Shown piece by piece: positions 1 to 8,351 of a DNA stretch of 45,776 bases. Made by a program: the position numbers and the translations under genes. This DNA comes from an uncultured Microbacterium sp. (lineage in GTDB: Bacteria; Actinomycetota; Actinomycetes; Actinomycetales; Microbacteriaceae): assembly GCA_913774845.1 (NCBI GenBank), contig CAJYJO010000054.1:1-45776 (forward strand). Direction: 5' to 3'. Numbering within the stretch: position 1 is the first letter of the stretch; each line of letters starts with the position of its first letter. A model generated the notes under the pieces. That model saw nothing but the letters and a program-made list of their open reading frames with translations. It had not been told where the DNA came from and searched no databases.

Positions 1-179
1 TTCGGCACCGGGATTCGGGTCCGGTACCCTGGTGGGAACGCGAGCGATTGCTCGCCCCACTTCGCTGTGGGAGCACACGGCTTGTTCCATGCTCCCATAG
101 CGATTCCGCCTGATCAAGAGGTAACCGCGAGGTTTCCGGAACGTAACGGCGCCCTAGCACCCTCGAGGAGGCCCGTCGG
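1..179. other. non-coding stretch upstream of the first gene, with two small hairpins
   Basis: No convincing coding frame is seen. Two short inverted repeats are visible: a 6-bp stem at 40-45/50-55 with a 4-nt loop and a 7-bp stem at 68-74/91-97. The second half (about 98-160) is less GC-rich than the rest and probably carries the promoter of the next gene. The hairpins could belong to a terminator of a gene left of the window or to a structured leader; I do not recognise a known riboswitch. Confidence 0.35.
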
Positions 180-560
180 ATGCCGGTTCGTCTCGCCGCC
201 GCCGTCGTCCTCGGGCTCGAAGCCGTCGGCATCCTGGCCCTAGCGGGGTGGCAGACCGTCGCGCTCATCGGCGGCGACACCGACTCCGTGGTCAGCTCGA
301 TCGCGCTGATCGTGCTCACCGTGATCGGCGCGGTCGCCGTCGGCGCATTCGGGGTGGCCACGGCGCGGGACGTCTCGGCCGGGCGATCGGGCGGGATCGT
401 GACGCAGCTGCTGATCCTCTCGGTCGCGATCGGCGCGATCACGGGGGAGTGGGCGGCGCCCGGGATCGCCGCGCTCATCGCTCTTCCCGCCGTGATCGGT
501 CTGGTGCTGCTCGTCCTCGCCGTCCGCCGCGCCGCGCCGCGCCGCCGCGCCGACGACTGA
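180..560 (+). CDS. small integral membrane protein of unknown function
   Basis: This 126-residue protein is almost entirely hydrophobic, with about four predicted membrane segments (roughly residues 4-26, 37-58, 73-90 and 94-115) and a basic Arg-rich C-terminal tail that should face the cytoplasm. No catalytic motif is visible and I do not recognise the family. The ATG start is supported by a strong ribosome binding site AGGAGG at 166-171, eight bases upstream. It stands alone, convergent with bcp, and a shared hairpin terminator lies between the two stops. The function is unknown. Confidence 0.75.
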   Translation: MPVRLAAAVVLGLEAVGILALAGWQTVALIGGDTDSVVSSIALIVLTVIGAVAVGAFGVATARDVSAGRSGGIVTQLLILSVAIGAITGEWAAPGIAALIALPAVIGLVLLVLAVRRAAPRRRADD

Positions 561-577
561 CGCCGCGGCATCCGCGA

Positions 578-609
578 AGGCCCCGCCGCCGGGAACCGGG
601 ACGGGGCCT
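578..609. terminator. bidirectional hairpin terminator
   Basis: An 8-bp perfect stem AGGCCCCG (578-585) / CGGGGCCT (602-609) with a 16-nt loop lies between the convergent stops of the membrane protein (560) and bcp (621). It has no clear T-tract, as is common in high-GC actinobacteria. Confidence 0.55.
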
Positions 610-620
610 CGAGGCGGGTC

Positions 621-1094
621 TCAGGCGGTGGCGAGCCCGAGCGTCTTGCGCAGCCGCGTGACGTGGCCCGTGGCCTTGACGTTGTACAGCGCCTCGACGA
701 TCTTGCCGTCTTCGTCGACGACGAAGGTCGAGCGCAGGACGCCGGTGACGGTCTTGCCGTAGTTCTGCTTCTCACCCCACGCGCCGTAGGCCTCGTGGAC
801 GGCGTGGTCGGCGTCGCTGAGCAGCGGGAAGGTCAGCGCGTCGCTGTCGCGGAAGGCGCGCAGCTTCTCGGGCAGGTCGCGGGAGATCCCGAGCACCGTG
901 TACCCCGCGCCCTGCAGCGACGCGAGGCTGTCGCGGAAGTCGCAGGCCTGCGTGGTGCAGCCGGGGGTCTGCGCCGCCGGGTAGAAGTAGAGGATCACTC
1001 GGCGCCCGCGGAAGTCGCCGAGCGAGACGGGGTGTTCGTCTTGATCGAGCAGGGTGAAGTCGGGGGCGGTGTCGCCCTTTTCGAGGTTCGTCAC
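621..1094 (-). CDS. bcp: thioredoxin-dependent thiol peroxidase, peroxiredoxin BCP/PrxQ family
   Basis: The 157-residue protein is a cytoplasmic peroxiredoxin that reduces hydrogen peroxide and organic hydroperoxides with electrons from thioredoxin. The PrxQ signature PGCTTQACDFRD is present, giving peroxidatic Cys46 and resolving Cys51, the atypical 2-Cys arrangement. Length is normal for the family. Its ATG overlaps the rsgA stop by four bases (ATGA, 1091-1094), so it is the last gene of an aroA-rsgA-bcp operon and translationally coupled. An antioxidant gene beside the divergent thiol-stress sigma factor may be meaningful, but the sigma-R promoter seen here points the other way. Confidence 0.93.
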   Translation of the reverse strand: MTNLEKGDTAPDFTLLDQDEHPVSLGDFRGRRVILYFYPAAQTPGCTTQACDFRDSLASLQGAGYTVLGISRDLPEKLRAFRDSDALTFPLLSDADHAVHEAYGAWGEKQNYGKTVTGVLRSTFVVDEDGKIVEALYNVKATGHVTRLRKTLGLATA

Positions 1095-2152
1095 CCCTCC
1101 AGCCTAGAACGCTCGATGCTCTGGAACGTCGTGAGCAGGCGCTGCAGCGAGTCGAGTCGCGCCTCGGCTCCGGGGCCCAGACGACCGGAGGCCACGGCTT
1201 CGACGATCGCGCAGTCGGGGGCGTCGGGCAGGTGCGTGCACCCGCGCGGGCAGTCCTCGGCGGCCTCGGCGAGATCAGTGAAAGCGCCGAGCACGTGGGC
1301 CGGGTCGACGTGCCCGAGCCCGAACGAACGCACGCCCGGGGTGTCGATGACCCACCCGCTTCCCGCGGGGCCCCGGTAACGCAGCGAGACCGCGGACGAG
1401 GAGGTGTGCCGACCCCGCCCGGTGACGACGTTGACGTGGCCGATCGCGCGCTCCGATCCGGTCAGAGCGTTCACGAGCGTGGACTTGCCGACGCCCGAGT
1501 GGCCGACGAACACCGTGGAGTGCCCGGCGATGGCCTCGCCGATCGCCGCGAGCGGCATGTCGTCCTGGGCGCTGGTGAACACGCGCAGATCGACGCCGGC
1601 GAAGTGCGAGAGGAACTCGGTCGGGTCGGCCAGGTCGGTCTTGGTGACGACGAGGAGAGGGCGGATGCCGGCATCCAGCGCCGCGACCAGGTACCGGTCG
1701 ACGAGGCGTTCGCGCGGCTCGGGATCGGCCGCGGCGACCACGATGAGCATCTGGTCGGCGTTGGCGACGATGACCCGCTCGACCTGGTCGGTGTCGTCGG
1801 CGCTGCGGCGCAGGAGCGAGGTGCGTTCCTCGATGCCGACGATGCGTCCGAGCGTGCCCTCGTCGCCGGAGAGATCTCCCACCACGCGTGCGCGATCGCC
1901 GTTGACGATCGGCTGCTTCCGCAGCTCGCGCGCCCGCGTCGCGAGGACCCGGCGCTCGTTCTCGCCGTCTTCGTCGACGAGCACGGTGTAGCGGCCCCGG
2001 TCCACGCCGAGGACCCGGGCGATTCGCGCATCGGCGTGCGCCGGACGACGCTTCGTGCGGGGACGGTTCGCCTTGGGGTTCGGCCGAACCCGGATCGACG
2101 ACTCGTCGTAGGCGAGGTCGTCGTCGTCGTCGCCGTCGTCGAGCCAGCTCAC
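1091..2152 (-). CDS. rsgA: ribosome small subunit-dependent GTPase A
   Basis: RsgA is a circularly permuted GTPase that checks late maturation of the 30S subunit. The 353-residue protein has an N-terminal OB-fold region after a charged Asp-rich leader, the P-loop GHSGVGKST in the middle, the switch motif DTPGVRSFGL, and a C-terminal zinc site CPRGCTHLPDAPDC (pattern CxxxCxHxxxxxxC). The N-terminal run DDGDDDDD is a low-complexity acidic tail. The gene starts three bases after the aroA stop and overlaps bcp by four bases, so all three should be cotranscribed. The aroA-rsgA neighbourhood next to sigH is conserved in mycobacteria as I recall it. Confidence 0.95.
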   Translation of the reverse strand: MSWLDDGDDDDDLAYDESSIRVRPNPKANRPRTKRRPAHADARIARVLGVDRGRYTVLVDEDGENERRVLATRARELRKQPIVNGDRARVVGDLSGDEGTLGRIVGIEERTSLLRRSADDTDQVERVIVANADQMLIVVAAADPEPRERLVDRYLVAALDAGIRPLLVVTKTDLADPTEFLSHFAGVDLRVFTSAQDDMPLAAIGEAIAGHSTVFVGHSGVGKSTLVNALTGSERAIGHVNVVTGRGRHTSSSAVSLRYRGPAGSGWVIDTPGVRSFGLGHVDPAHVLGAFTDLAEAAEDCPRGCTHLPDAPDCAIVEAVASGRLGPGAEARLDSLQRLLTTFQSIERSRLEG

Positions 2153-2155
2153 GCT

Positions 2156-3496
2156 CTACTCCGCGGCATCCGCGCCCAGCATGCTCCGCCAGAGAGAGGC
2201 GAACTGGGGGAGCGTCTTGGCGGTCGTGCCGATGTCGTCGACCTGCACACCCGGGACGCGCAGGCCGATGAGGGCACCCGTCGTGGCCAGACGGTGATCG
2301 TGGTGCGCCTTCCACTCGCCGCCGTGCAGCGGACGGGGGACGATGCGGATGCCGTCGTCGAGCTCGTGCGCCTCGCCGCCGATCGAACGGAGGTCGCCGA
2401 CGAGGGCGGCGATGCGGTCGGTCTCGTGGCCGCGGATGTGGCCGATGCCGTGCAGCGTCGTGGGGCCGTCGGCGAAGGCGGCCAGGCCGAACAGCGTCGG
2501 TGCCAGCTCGCCCGCGGCCGACAGGTCGAGGTCGACGCCGACGATGCCCTCGTCGCCCGCCGCGACCGTGAGGGCGCCGCCGCGTCGGCTGACCCGCGCG
2601 CCCATCTCGGCGAGGATGTCGACCAGGAGGGCGCCGGGCTGGGTGCTGTGCAGGGGCCACCCCGTGACGGTGACCGAGCCGCCCGTCACCATCGCCGCCG
2701 CGAGGAAGGGCGCGGCGTTGGAGAGGTCGGGCTCGATCGCGACGTCTTTGGCCCGAACCGGGCCCGCGGGCACGAGCCACTCGCCGGGTGCGGGGCGTTC
2801 GACGTGGATGCCGCGGTGCGCGAGGGACTCGACCGTCATGTCGATGTGGGGAATGCTCGGCAGCCGGGAGCCGACGTGACGCAGGCGCAGGCCCACGTCG
2901 AAGCGGGCGGCGGCGAGCAGCAGCCCGGAGACGAACTGGCTCGACTGACTGGCGTCGATCTCGACCTCACCGCCGCGCACGTGCCCGTGCCCGCGCACCG
3001 AGAAGGGCAGGGCCCAGTGGCCGCCGTCGTCGATGTCGACGCCGACGTCGCGCAGCGCGCGGATCATCGCGCCCATCGGGCGGTGCAAGGCGCTCTCGTG
3101 CGCCGTGACGTGCACGTCGCCGCGGGCGAGGCCCGCCAGCGGAGCGACGAAGCGCATCACCGTACCGGCCTGGCCGCAGTCGACCTCGCTCCCGCCGACG
3201 AACGCGGCGGGCGGGCTGACGAGCAGATCGGGGCCGAAGGGGGAGTCGGTGCTGACCCCCTCGATGCCCACGCCGAGAGCGCGAAGGGCCTGGATCATGT
3301 GCGCGGAGTCTTCGGAGTGCAGGGGCGCGTGCAGCGTGCCCGGGCCGTCGGCGATCGCCGCGAGCACGAGCTCGCGGTTGGTCAGCGACTTGGAGCCGGG
3401 GACGGTGACCGTGGCGTCGACGGGGCCGTCGGCGACGGGCGCGTCCCACGCGCCGCGAGGAGTGGCGGCGGAAGGGGAATACCCGAGCGGAGTCAT
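2156..3496 (-). CDS. aroA: 3-phosphoshikimate 1-carboxyvinyltransferase (EPSP synthase)
   Basis: AroA joins shikimate-3-phosphate and phosphoenolpyruvate to give EPSP, the sixth step of the shikimate pathway. The 446-residue protein shows the N-terminal substrate-binding motif PGSKSLTNRE, the repeated inverse alpha/beta domain pattern and the C-terminal DHRLATTGALIGLR motif with conserved Asp-His-Arg. It heads the aroA-rsgA-bcp operon. The ATG at 3496 lies eight bases downstream of a TAGGCT -10 box, so its mRNA probably starts at or within a few bases of the start codon. The 5' end overlaps the divergent sigma-R promoter of sigH, so the two transcription units may interfere. Confidence 0.95.
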   Translation of the reverse strand: MTPLGYSPSAATPRGAWDAPVADGPVDATVTVPGSKSLTNRELVLAAIADGPGTLHAPLHSEDSAHMIQALRALGVGIEGVSTDSPFGPDLLVSPPAAFVGGSEVDCGQAGTVMRFVAPLAGLARGDVHVTAHESALHRPMGAMIRALRDVGVDIDDGGHWALPFSVRGHGHVRGGEVEIDASQSSQFVSGLLLAAARFDVGLRLRHVGSRLPSIPHIDMTVESLAHRGIHVERPAPGEWLVPAGPVRAKDVAIEPDLSNAAPFLAAAMVTGGSVTVTGWPLHSTQPGALLVDILAEMGARVSRRGGALTVAAGDEGIVGVDLDLSAAGELAPTLFGLAAFADGPTTLHGIGHIRGHETDRIAALVGDLRSIGGEAHELDDGIRIVPRPLHGGEWKAHHDHRLATTGALIGLRVPGVQVDDIGTTAKTLPQFASLWRSMLGADAAE

Positions 3497-3501
3497 CGGT
3501 T
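3476..3501 (+). promoter_or_regulatory. sigma-R/sigma-H type promoter of sigH (GGAAT-N18-GTT)
   Basis: GGAAT at 3476-3480 and GTT at 3499-3501 are separated by exactly 18 bases, matching the consensus for Streptomyces SigR and mycobacterial SigH. The predicted transcript starts near 3508-3510, about 20 bases before the GTG of sigH, and includes its Shine-Dalgarno sequence AAAGGGG (3514-3520). Autoregulation is inferred from this match. Confidence 0.85.
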
Positions 3502-3504
3502 CCT

Positions 3505-3510
3505 AGCCTA
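3505..3510 (-). promoter_or_regulatory. -10 box of aroA (TAGGCT), near-leaderless
   Basis: On the minus strand TAGGCT is followed by eight bases and then the aroA ATG. The box lies just downstream of the sigma-R GTT element on the opposite strand, so the divergent promoters overlap. Confidence 0.55.
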
Positions 3511-3527
3511 CTGAAAGGGGACGACAC

Positions 3528-4202
3528 GTGACCGCACTTCTCGAGCGCGACCTGGCACCGGGCACCGCGCCGGTGCTCGCCGACATGCCCGACGTAGACT
3601 GGCGCGCGATGAACGACACGGCAGATGCGACGGAGCCCCGCGCGCAGTTCGAAGAGCAGGCGCTGCCCTTCATGGACCAGCTCTACGCGGCGGCAATGCG
3701 CATGACGCGCAACCCGGCCGACGCGGCCGACCTCGTGCAGGAGACCTTCGTGAAGGCGTTCGGCTCGTGGGCGAGCTTCACGCAGGGCACCAACCTCAAG
3801 GCGTGGCTCTACCGCATCCTGACGAACACGTACATCAACACGTACCGCAAGAAGCAGCGCGAGCCCTTCCAGAGCGCCATCGACGACCTCGAGGACTGGC
3901 AGCTCGGCGGCGCCGAATCAACGACCGCGAGCAGCGCCCGTTCGGCCGAGGCCGAAGCGATCGACCACATGCCGGCATCCGTCGTGAAAGACGCGCTGCA
4001 GTCGATCCCCGAGGATTTCCGGATGGCGGTGTACCTCGCCGACGTCGAGGGCTTCGCCTACCAGGAGATCGCCGACATCATGAAGACTCCGATCGGCACG
4101 GTCATGAGCCGTCTGCACCGCGGCCGGCGGCTGCTGCGCGACCTGCTGTCGGACTACGCCAAGGAGCGCGGCATCCAGGCCGCGACGGGAGAGAAGAAAT
4201 GA
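3528..4202 (+). CDS. sigH: ECF-type sigma factor, SigR/SigH family (thiol-oxidative stress)
   Basis: This 224-residue protein is a group IV sigma factor. Region 2 runs about residues 42-108 ([21 protein letters not shown]), region 4 about 148-205 with the helix-turn-helix around [22 protein letters not shown]. The GTG start at 3528 is supported by AAAGGGG seven bases upstream. Methionines at codons 19 and 28 could give shorter forms; SigR of Streptomyces is known for a long and a short isoform, so the N-terminal extension of about 30 residues deserves notice. The stop overlaps the start of the anti-sigma gene by four bases (ATGA). The family directs thioredoxin, mycothiol and protein quality-control genes. 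Confidence 0.93.
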   Translation: MTALLERDLAPGTAPVLADMPDVDWRAMNDTADATEPRAQFEEQALPFMDQLYAAAMRMTRNPADAADLVQETFVKAFGSWASFTQGTNLKAWLYRILTNTYINTYRKKQREPFQSAIDDLEDWQLGGAESTTASSARSAEAEAIDHMPASVVKDALQSIPEDFRMAVYLADVEGFAYQEIADIMKTPIGTVMSRLHRGRRLLRDLLSDYAKERGIQAATGEKK

Positions 4203-4441
4203 GCGACTGCGGCTGCGACAAGGCACGACGCGATCTCGAGGAGTATCTGCGCAACGAGGTCTGCAAGACCGAGGCGAAAGACATCCGCGAACACCTCGAG
4301 AACTGCCCCGGATGCCAGGACGAGGCGCTGGTGGCGCGCACCCTGACCGACGTGGTGGCGCGCGCGTGCAAAGAGACGGCACCTGACGAGCTGCGCGATC
4401 AGGTACTGGCCCGCTTGCGCGCCATTCAGGCGACTCACTGA
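4199..4441 (+). CDS. rsrA: zinc-binding anti-sigma factor, RsrA/RshA type
   Basis: The 80-residue product binds and silences the sigma factor encoded just upstream until thiol oxidation releases zinc. The ZAS signature HxxxCxxC is clear (His32, Cys36, Cys39), with further cysteines at 4, 6, 22 and 57. In Streptomyces RsrA a Cys near the N-terminus completes the zinc site and forms the redox disulfide; here Cys4 or Cys6 is the candidate. The ATG overlaps the sigH stop (ATGA), which is the usual coupling for a sigma/anti-sigma pair. In this window the gene is read in a frame opened far upstream, so its true start is the overlap codon. Confidence 0.93.
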   Translation: MSDCGCDKARRDLEEYLRNEVCKTEAKDIREHLENCPGCQDEALVARTLTDVVARACKETAPDELRDQVLARLRAIQATH

Positions 4442-4496
4442 GCCCACGGGTCGACGCGGCTCGCACGGTGTCGGAGCCGGTCCCTAGGCTGGGGAC

Positions 4497-5801
4497 ATGG
4501 CATCCATCGACACCCTGACGCTGCCCCTCGACCCCACCTCGACCGCCGAGCTCGCCGCCGGCGGCCTCGACTACGAACGGGTCGACGCCGACGGTGAGGG
4601 CTTTCGCCCGTTCCAGCGCGCGGTCGCGCGCGGCTTCCTCGGCGGGGAGTCGACGGATGCCGAGGCCGAGAACGCCCGTTCCACGTTGCGCACCCGGCGA
4701 CTCACCGGGGTCTTCGACCGCGCCGGCAGCGAGCCCGGGGTCCCCGTGGGCACGATCGACTCGTGGGCGAGCGAGCTCACGGTCTCTCCGGGTCGATCGC
4801 TGGATCTGTGGTCGATCAGCGCGGTCACGGTGGCCCCGACCCACCGCCGACGCGGCATCGCCACGGCCATGCTCGGCGGAGAGCTGCGCACGGCCGCGGC
4901 GGCCGGTTTCGCCATCGCGGGCCTGACCGTCACCGAGGCGACGATCTACGGGCGCTGGGGGTTCTCCCCGGCCGCGTGGGCCTCCGATGTGGTCGTCGAC
5001 ACGCGGCGTGCGCGGTGGACGGGTCCGGTCGCGCCGGGGCGCCTCGACTTCGTGGGCAAAGAAGTGCTCGTCGACCTGCTCGCCGCCGTGCACGAGCGCG
5101 TCCGCGTGCGTCGCCCCGGTTCGGTGCCCGGGTGGGAGGGGCGGTGGCGCGGGGTCGCCGGCGTCGCTCCCGGCGACAAAGAGGCCGAGAAGGTGCGCGC
5201 GGTCGTCTACCGCGATCCCGAGGGCGTCGAACGCGGCATCCTGGTCTACACCCTCGACGAGAAAGACGACTATGCGGCGCACGATCTGTCGGTCCGCGCG
5301 CTCTTCGCCGACGGTGACGAGGCGTACGCCGCCCTGTGGCGATTCGCCCTCGAGCACGACCTGGTCGCGCGCGTGCGGGCGTGGCTGCAGGCACCGGTGC
5401 CGCCCGTGCAGTGGATGGTGGCCGACCGACGCGCGGTCACCGCGACGCTCACCGACCACCACTGGCTGCGCATCCTCGACGTGCCGCGCGCTCTGTCCGC
5501 GCGCCGGTACGGCGCTCCGCTCGAGCGCACCATCCGAGTCAGCGACCCGCTCGGCTTCGCCGACGGCGCGTGGCGGGTGCGCATCGACGGCGACGGCGAC
5601 GCCCACGTCGACGCGGTGGAGGCGGGAGACGAAGCCGAGGTGCGGCTGAGCGTGAACGCCCTCTCGTCGCTGCTGCTCGGCGGCGTGCGGGCGACCGAGC
5701 TCGCGGCGGCGGGACTGATCGCGGGTGAGGCGGCGGCGCTCGCCGAGATCGATCGATCCTTTGAGCCTGCTATGACTCCGCTGCTCGACATCTGGTATTG
5801 A
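4497..5801 (+). CDS. eis: GNAT N-acetyltransferase of the Eis family
   Basis: Eis proteins acetylate several amines on aminoglycosides and some protein lysines. The 434-residue chain has the expected order: N-terminal GNAT domain with acetyl-CoA motif RRRGIATAM (about residues 117-125) and YGRWGF (151-156), a second degenerate GNAT domain, and an SCP2-like C-terminal domain (about 330-434). The chain ends in aromatic residues (IWY); in Eis the C-terminal carboxylate takes part in catalysis. Length is close to mycobacterial Eis (about 400). TAGGCT at 4485-4490, six bases before the ATG, suggests a leaderless transcript. Substrate cannot be told from sequence; many environmental actinobacteria carry such genes without resistance. 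Confidence 0.85.
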   Translation: MASIDTLTLPLDPTSTAELAAGGLDYERVDADGEGFRPFQRAVARGFLGGESTDAEAENARSTLRTRRLTGVFDRAGSEPGVPVGTIDSWASELTVSPGRSLDLWSISAVTVAPTHRRRGIATAMLGGELRTAAAAGFAIAGLTVTEATIYGRWGFSPAAWASDVVVDTRRARWTGPVAPGRLDFVGKEVLVDLLAAVHERVRVRRPGSVPGWEGRWRGVAGVAPGDKEAEKVRAVVYRDPEGVERGILVYTLDEKDDYAAHDLSVRALFADGDEAYAALWRFALEHDLVARVRAWLQAPVPPVQWMVADRRAVTATLTDHHWLRILDVPRALSARRYGAPLERTIRVSDPLGFADGAWRVRIDGDGDAHVDAVEAGDEAEVRLSVNALSSLLLGGVRATELAAAGLIAGEAAALAEIDRSFEPAMTPLLDIWY

Positions 5802-5837
5802 TCACGCGGCGGCGGCATTCCTCATAGGCTTTCGGCG

Positions 5838-8351
5838 ATGTCCGAATCCACGCCACCCGCGCCCGAGGCGCCCACCCCGTCGCGGCTGCGCGCGGTAGCC
5901 GCGTTCGCGCGCGCGTTCCTCGCGCGAAACCCCGTGGCCGTGGCCATCGCGGTCGTCGTGCTCACCGCCGCGGCCCTCACGGGAGCCCTGTGGAACGACG
6001 ACGCCGCGCTCGTCTGGGGAGCCGGTCCGCTGGCCACCTTCGCGAACGGGCGGTGGTGGACGCTGCTCACCGCGCTCGTCGTGCCGGACTCCGCGGTGGA
6101 CGCCGTCCTGTCGGTCCTGCTGGCCCTCACCGTGCTGGCCGCCGCGGAGCGGCTCCTCGGCTCGCGCCGCACGGCGATCCTGCTCGGGGCGGTGGGTCTC
6201 GGCGGTCTGCTGGTGGGCATCGGCCTCCACGCCGCCGCGTGGACGCTGACCGACCTGCGCCCGGTGGTGGCGGCCGAGGTCCCGGTGCTCGATCCGACGA
6301 CCCCCATCGCGGGCACCGTGATGGCGGGGAGCGCCTTCGCCACGACCCTGTGGCGTCGCCGGCTGCGCTTCGTGGGCTTCGCCCTGCTCGGACTCTTCGC
6401 CCTCTACGCCGGCGACGCCGACTCCTGGTACCGCCTCGCCGCCGCCGCCCTCGGGCTCGTGGTCGGGGGCGTCCTCGCGCGCGGCCGCGAACACCGCTCG
6501 TGGCACCGCAGCTCGACGCGCGAGACGCGGACGCTGCTCGCCCTGCTCGTCGCCGTCGTCGGCAGCGGCCCCCTCGTCGCCCTCCTCAGCGGCGGCGGGC
6601 GCGGCCCCCTGTCTCTCGTGGTCGACGCCTACATGCAGTACGACGACGAGCTCCTCGCGCAGTGCGGCCGTATCTCCGCCTCCGTCTGCGACGAGCAGGT
6701 CGCCCTGCTCATGACGCGGGGCGCGGGGCCGGCGCTCCTCGCCGTCGTGCCGCTGGTGCTCCTGCTCGTGGCCGCCTGGGGGCTTCGGCAGGGGCGGCGC
6801 TCGGCGTGGATCGTCGCGGTGGTCGTGCTCGTGGCATCCGCGGTCCTGCCCATCGTGTCGCTGCTGGACGGGCGCCTGCGCATCGACCCGTGGGTCGACG
6901 GCAGCGGCGCCGAGTACGTGCTGTGGGCTCTCGCGTCGATCGTCATCCCCCTCGTCCTCGCCGCCGCGCTCATCGTCGCCCGGGCGCGGTTCTCGGTCCG
7001 CGCCACCCGCCGAGCGGCGCGCGTCGCCGCCGCCGTCATCTCGCTCGCCTTCCTCGCCTGCGCCACCACGCTCTTCGTCGTCGAGGCGGTGGGCAAGCGC
7101 GCCTTCGACCGCGACGTCTCGGTCCTCGACCTGCTCGGGTTGACGCTGCGCCGGTTCCTGCCGCCCGCGTTCACCCACCCCGGCGGCTCGACCGCCTTCC
7201 CCCACAGCGGCCCCGCGCTGTTCGCCTACCAGTGGGTCGGGGTGCTGTTCTGGGCGATCGTGCTCGCCGCCCTGCTGTGGCTGTACCGTCGCATCCAGCG
7301 TCCCGACCCCGACGGTGACGGGCTCTACCGCGCGCTGCTGCGCCGTCGGAGCGACACCCTCGGATTCCTCGGCACGTGGGAGGGCAACCTGCACTGGTAC
7401 TCCGCCGACCGAGAGTGCGCGGTGGCCTACCGCCTCGTCGGGGACGTGGCCCTCGCCGTCGCCGATCCGCTGGCCCCCGAGGGGCGCCGCCCCGACGCGC
7501 TGCGCGGCTTCACCGACTTCTGCGTCGAGCGCGGGTGGATCCCGGCGTTCTACAGCGTGCACTCCGACACCCTCGACGATCTCGTCGCCCTGGGCTGGCG
7601 GCACGTGCCGGTGGGCGTCGAGACCGTCATGGACCTGCCCGGGCTCACCTTCGCGGGAAAGACCTGGCAGAAGGTGCGTCAGCCGCTCACCCGTGCCGAA
7701 CGCGAGGGGTACACCGCGGTGTGGTCGCGCTGGCACGAGCTGACCGTCGGGCAGGCGTCGCAGGTGCTCGCGATCGACGAGGAATGGGTCGCCGACCGCG
7801 CGCTGCCCGAGATGGGATTCACGCTCGGTTCCCTCGACGAACTGCGTGATCGCGACGTGCGGTTGCTGCTGGCGGTCGGTCCCGACGACCGCATCGAAGC
7901 GGTGACGAGCTGGATGCCGAGCTGGACCGACGGCGAGATCACCGGGTGGACCCTCGATTTCATGCGGCGTCGCACCGAGGGCCCCAACGGCATGATGGAG
8001 TTCCTCATCGCCAAGGCGGCCCTCGAACTGCAGGCCGAGGGGGCGACCGTGCTCAGTCTGTCGGGAGCACCCCTGGCCGACGATCCCGGCGAGAGCCCCG
8101 ACGGCGACCCCGCCCCGCTTCGCGCCCTGCTGCGGTGGCTCGCGGAGGTGCTCGAGCCCGCCTACGGCTTCGCCTCCCTCTTCCGGTTCAAGGGCAAGTT
8201 CCGCCCGCGCTACCGTCCGCTCGCGCTCGCCTACCGCGATCCGCTCCAGCTGCCCGGGATCGGGGCCGCCGTGGGTCGCGCCTACCTCCCCGACGCCTCC
8301 CGCAGTGACATGGTGGCCCTGGCCCGCACCGCGTGGGAGGGTCGACGGTGA
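5838..8351 (+). CDS. MprF-like aminoacyl-lipid synthase (DUF2156) fused to a rhomboid-like membrane domain
   Basis: The 837-residue protein has an N-terminal membrane half (about 12 segments, residues 35-490) and a cytoplasmic C-terminal half (about 500-830) of the DUF2156/LPG-synthase type, a double GNAT fold that moves an amino acid from aminoacyl-tRNA to a membrane lipid. Typical stretches are FLGTWEGNLHWY, AVADPLAP, GWIPAFY and GWTLDFMRR. The first membrane segments (FANGRWWTLLTALVVP and onward) resemble a rhomboid fold, but I do not see its catalytic GxSG/His pair, so it is likely non-proteolytic. The start follows TAGGCT by seven bases. The stop overlaps the next gene (GTGA). The transferred amino acid cannot be told from sequence. 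Confidence 0.82.
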   Translation: MSESTPPAPEAPTPSRLRAVAAFARAFLARNPVAVAIAVVVLTAAALTGALWNDDAALVWGAGPLATFANGRWWTLLTALVVPDSAVDAVLSVLLALTVLAAAERLLGSRRTAILLGAVGLGGLLVGIGLHAAAWTLTDLRPVVAAEVPVLDPTTPIAGTVMAGSAFATTLWRRRLRFVGFALLGLFALYAGDADSWYRLAAAALGLVVGGVLARGREHRSWHRSSTRETRTLLALLVAVVGSGPLVALLSGGGRGPLSLVVDAYMQYDDELLAQCGRISASVCDEQVALLMTRGAGPALLAVVPLVLLLVAAWGLRQGRRSAWIVAVVVLVASAVLPIVSLLDGRLRIDPWVDGSGAEYVLWALASIVIPLVLAAALIVARARFSVRATRRAARVAAAVISLAFLACATTLFVVEAVGKRAFDRDVSVLDLLGLTLRRFLPPAFTHPGGSTAFPHSGPALFAYQWVGVLFWAIVLAALLWLYRRIQRPDPDGDGLYRALLRRRSDTLGFLGTWEGNLHWYSADRECAVAYRLVGDVALAVADPLAPEGRRPDALRGFTDFCVERGWIPAFYSVHSDTLDDLVALGWRHVPVGVETVMDLPGLTFAGKTWQKVRQPLTRAEREGYTAVWSRWHELTVGQASQVLAIDEEWVADRALPEMGFTLGSLDELRDRDVRLLLAVGPDDRIEAVTSWMPSWTDGEITGWTLDFMRRRTEGPNGMMEFLIAKAALELQAEGATVLSLSGAPLADDPGESPDGDPAPLRALLRWLAEVLEPAYGFASLFRFKGKFRPRYRPLALAYRDPLQLPGIGAAVGRAYLPDASRSDMVALARTAWEGRR

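Noticed and set aside
1232-3514. Long plus-strand frame (760 codons) across rsgA and aroA
   Set aside because: Its translation has no recognised domain and is Arg/Asp/Val-rich low complexity; rsgA and aroA on the minus strand have complete motifs.
5990-7318. Alternative plus-strand frame of 442 codons inside the MprF-like gene
   Set aside because: Arg/Ala/Pro-rich low-complexity translation, fully inside a gene with clear membrane and DUF2156 features.
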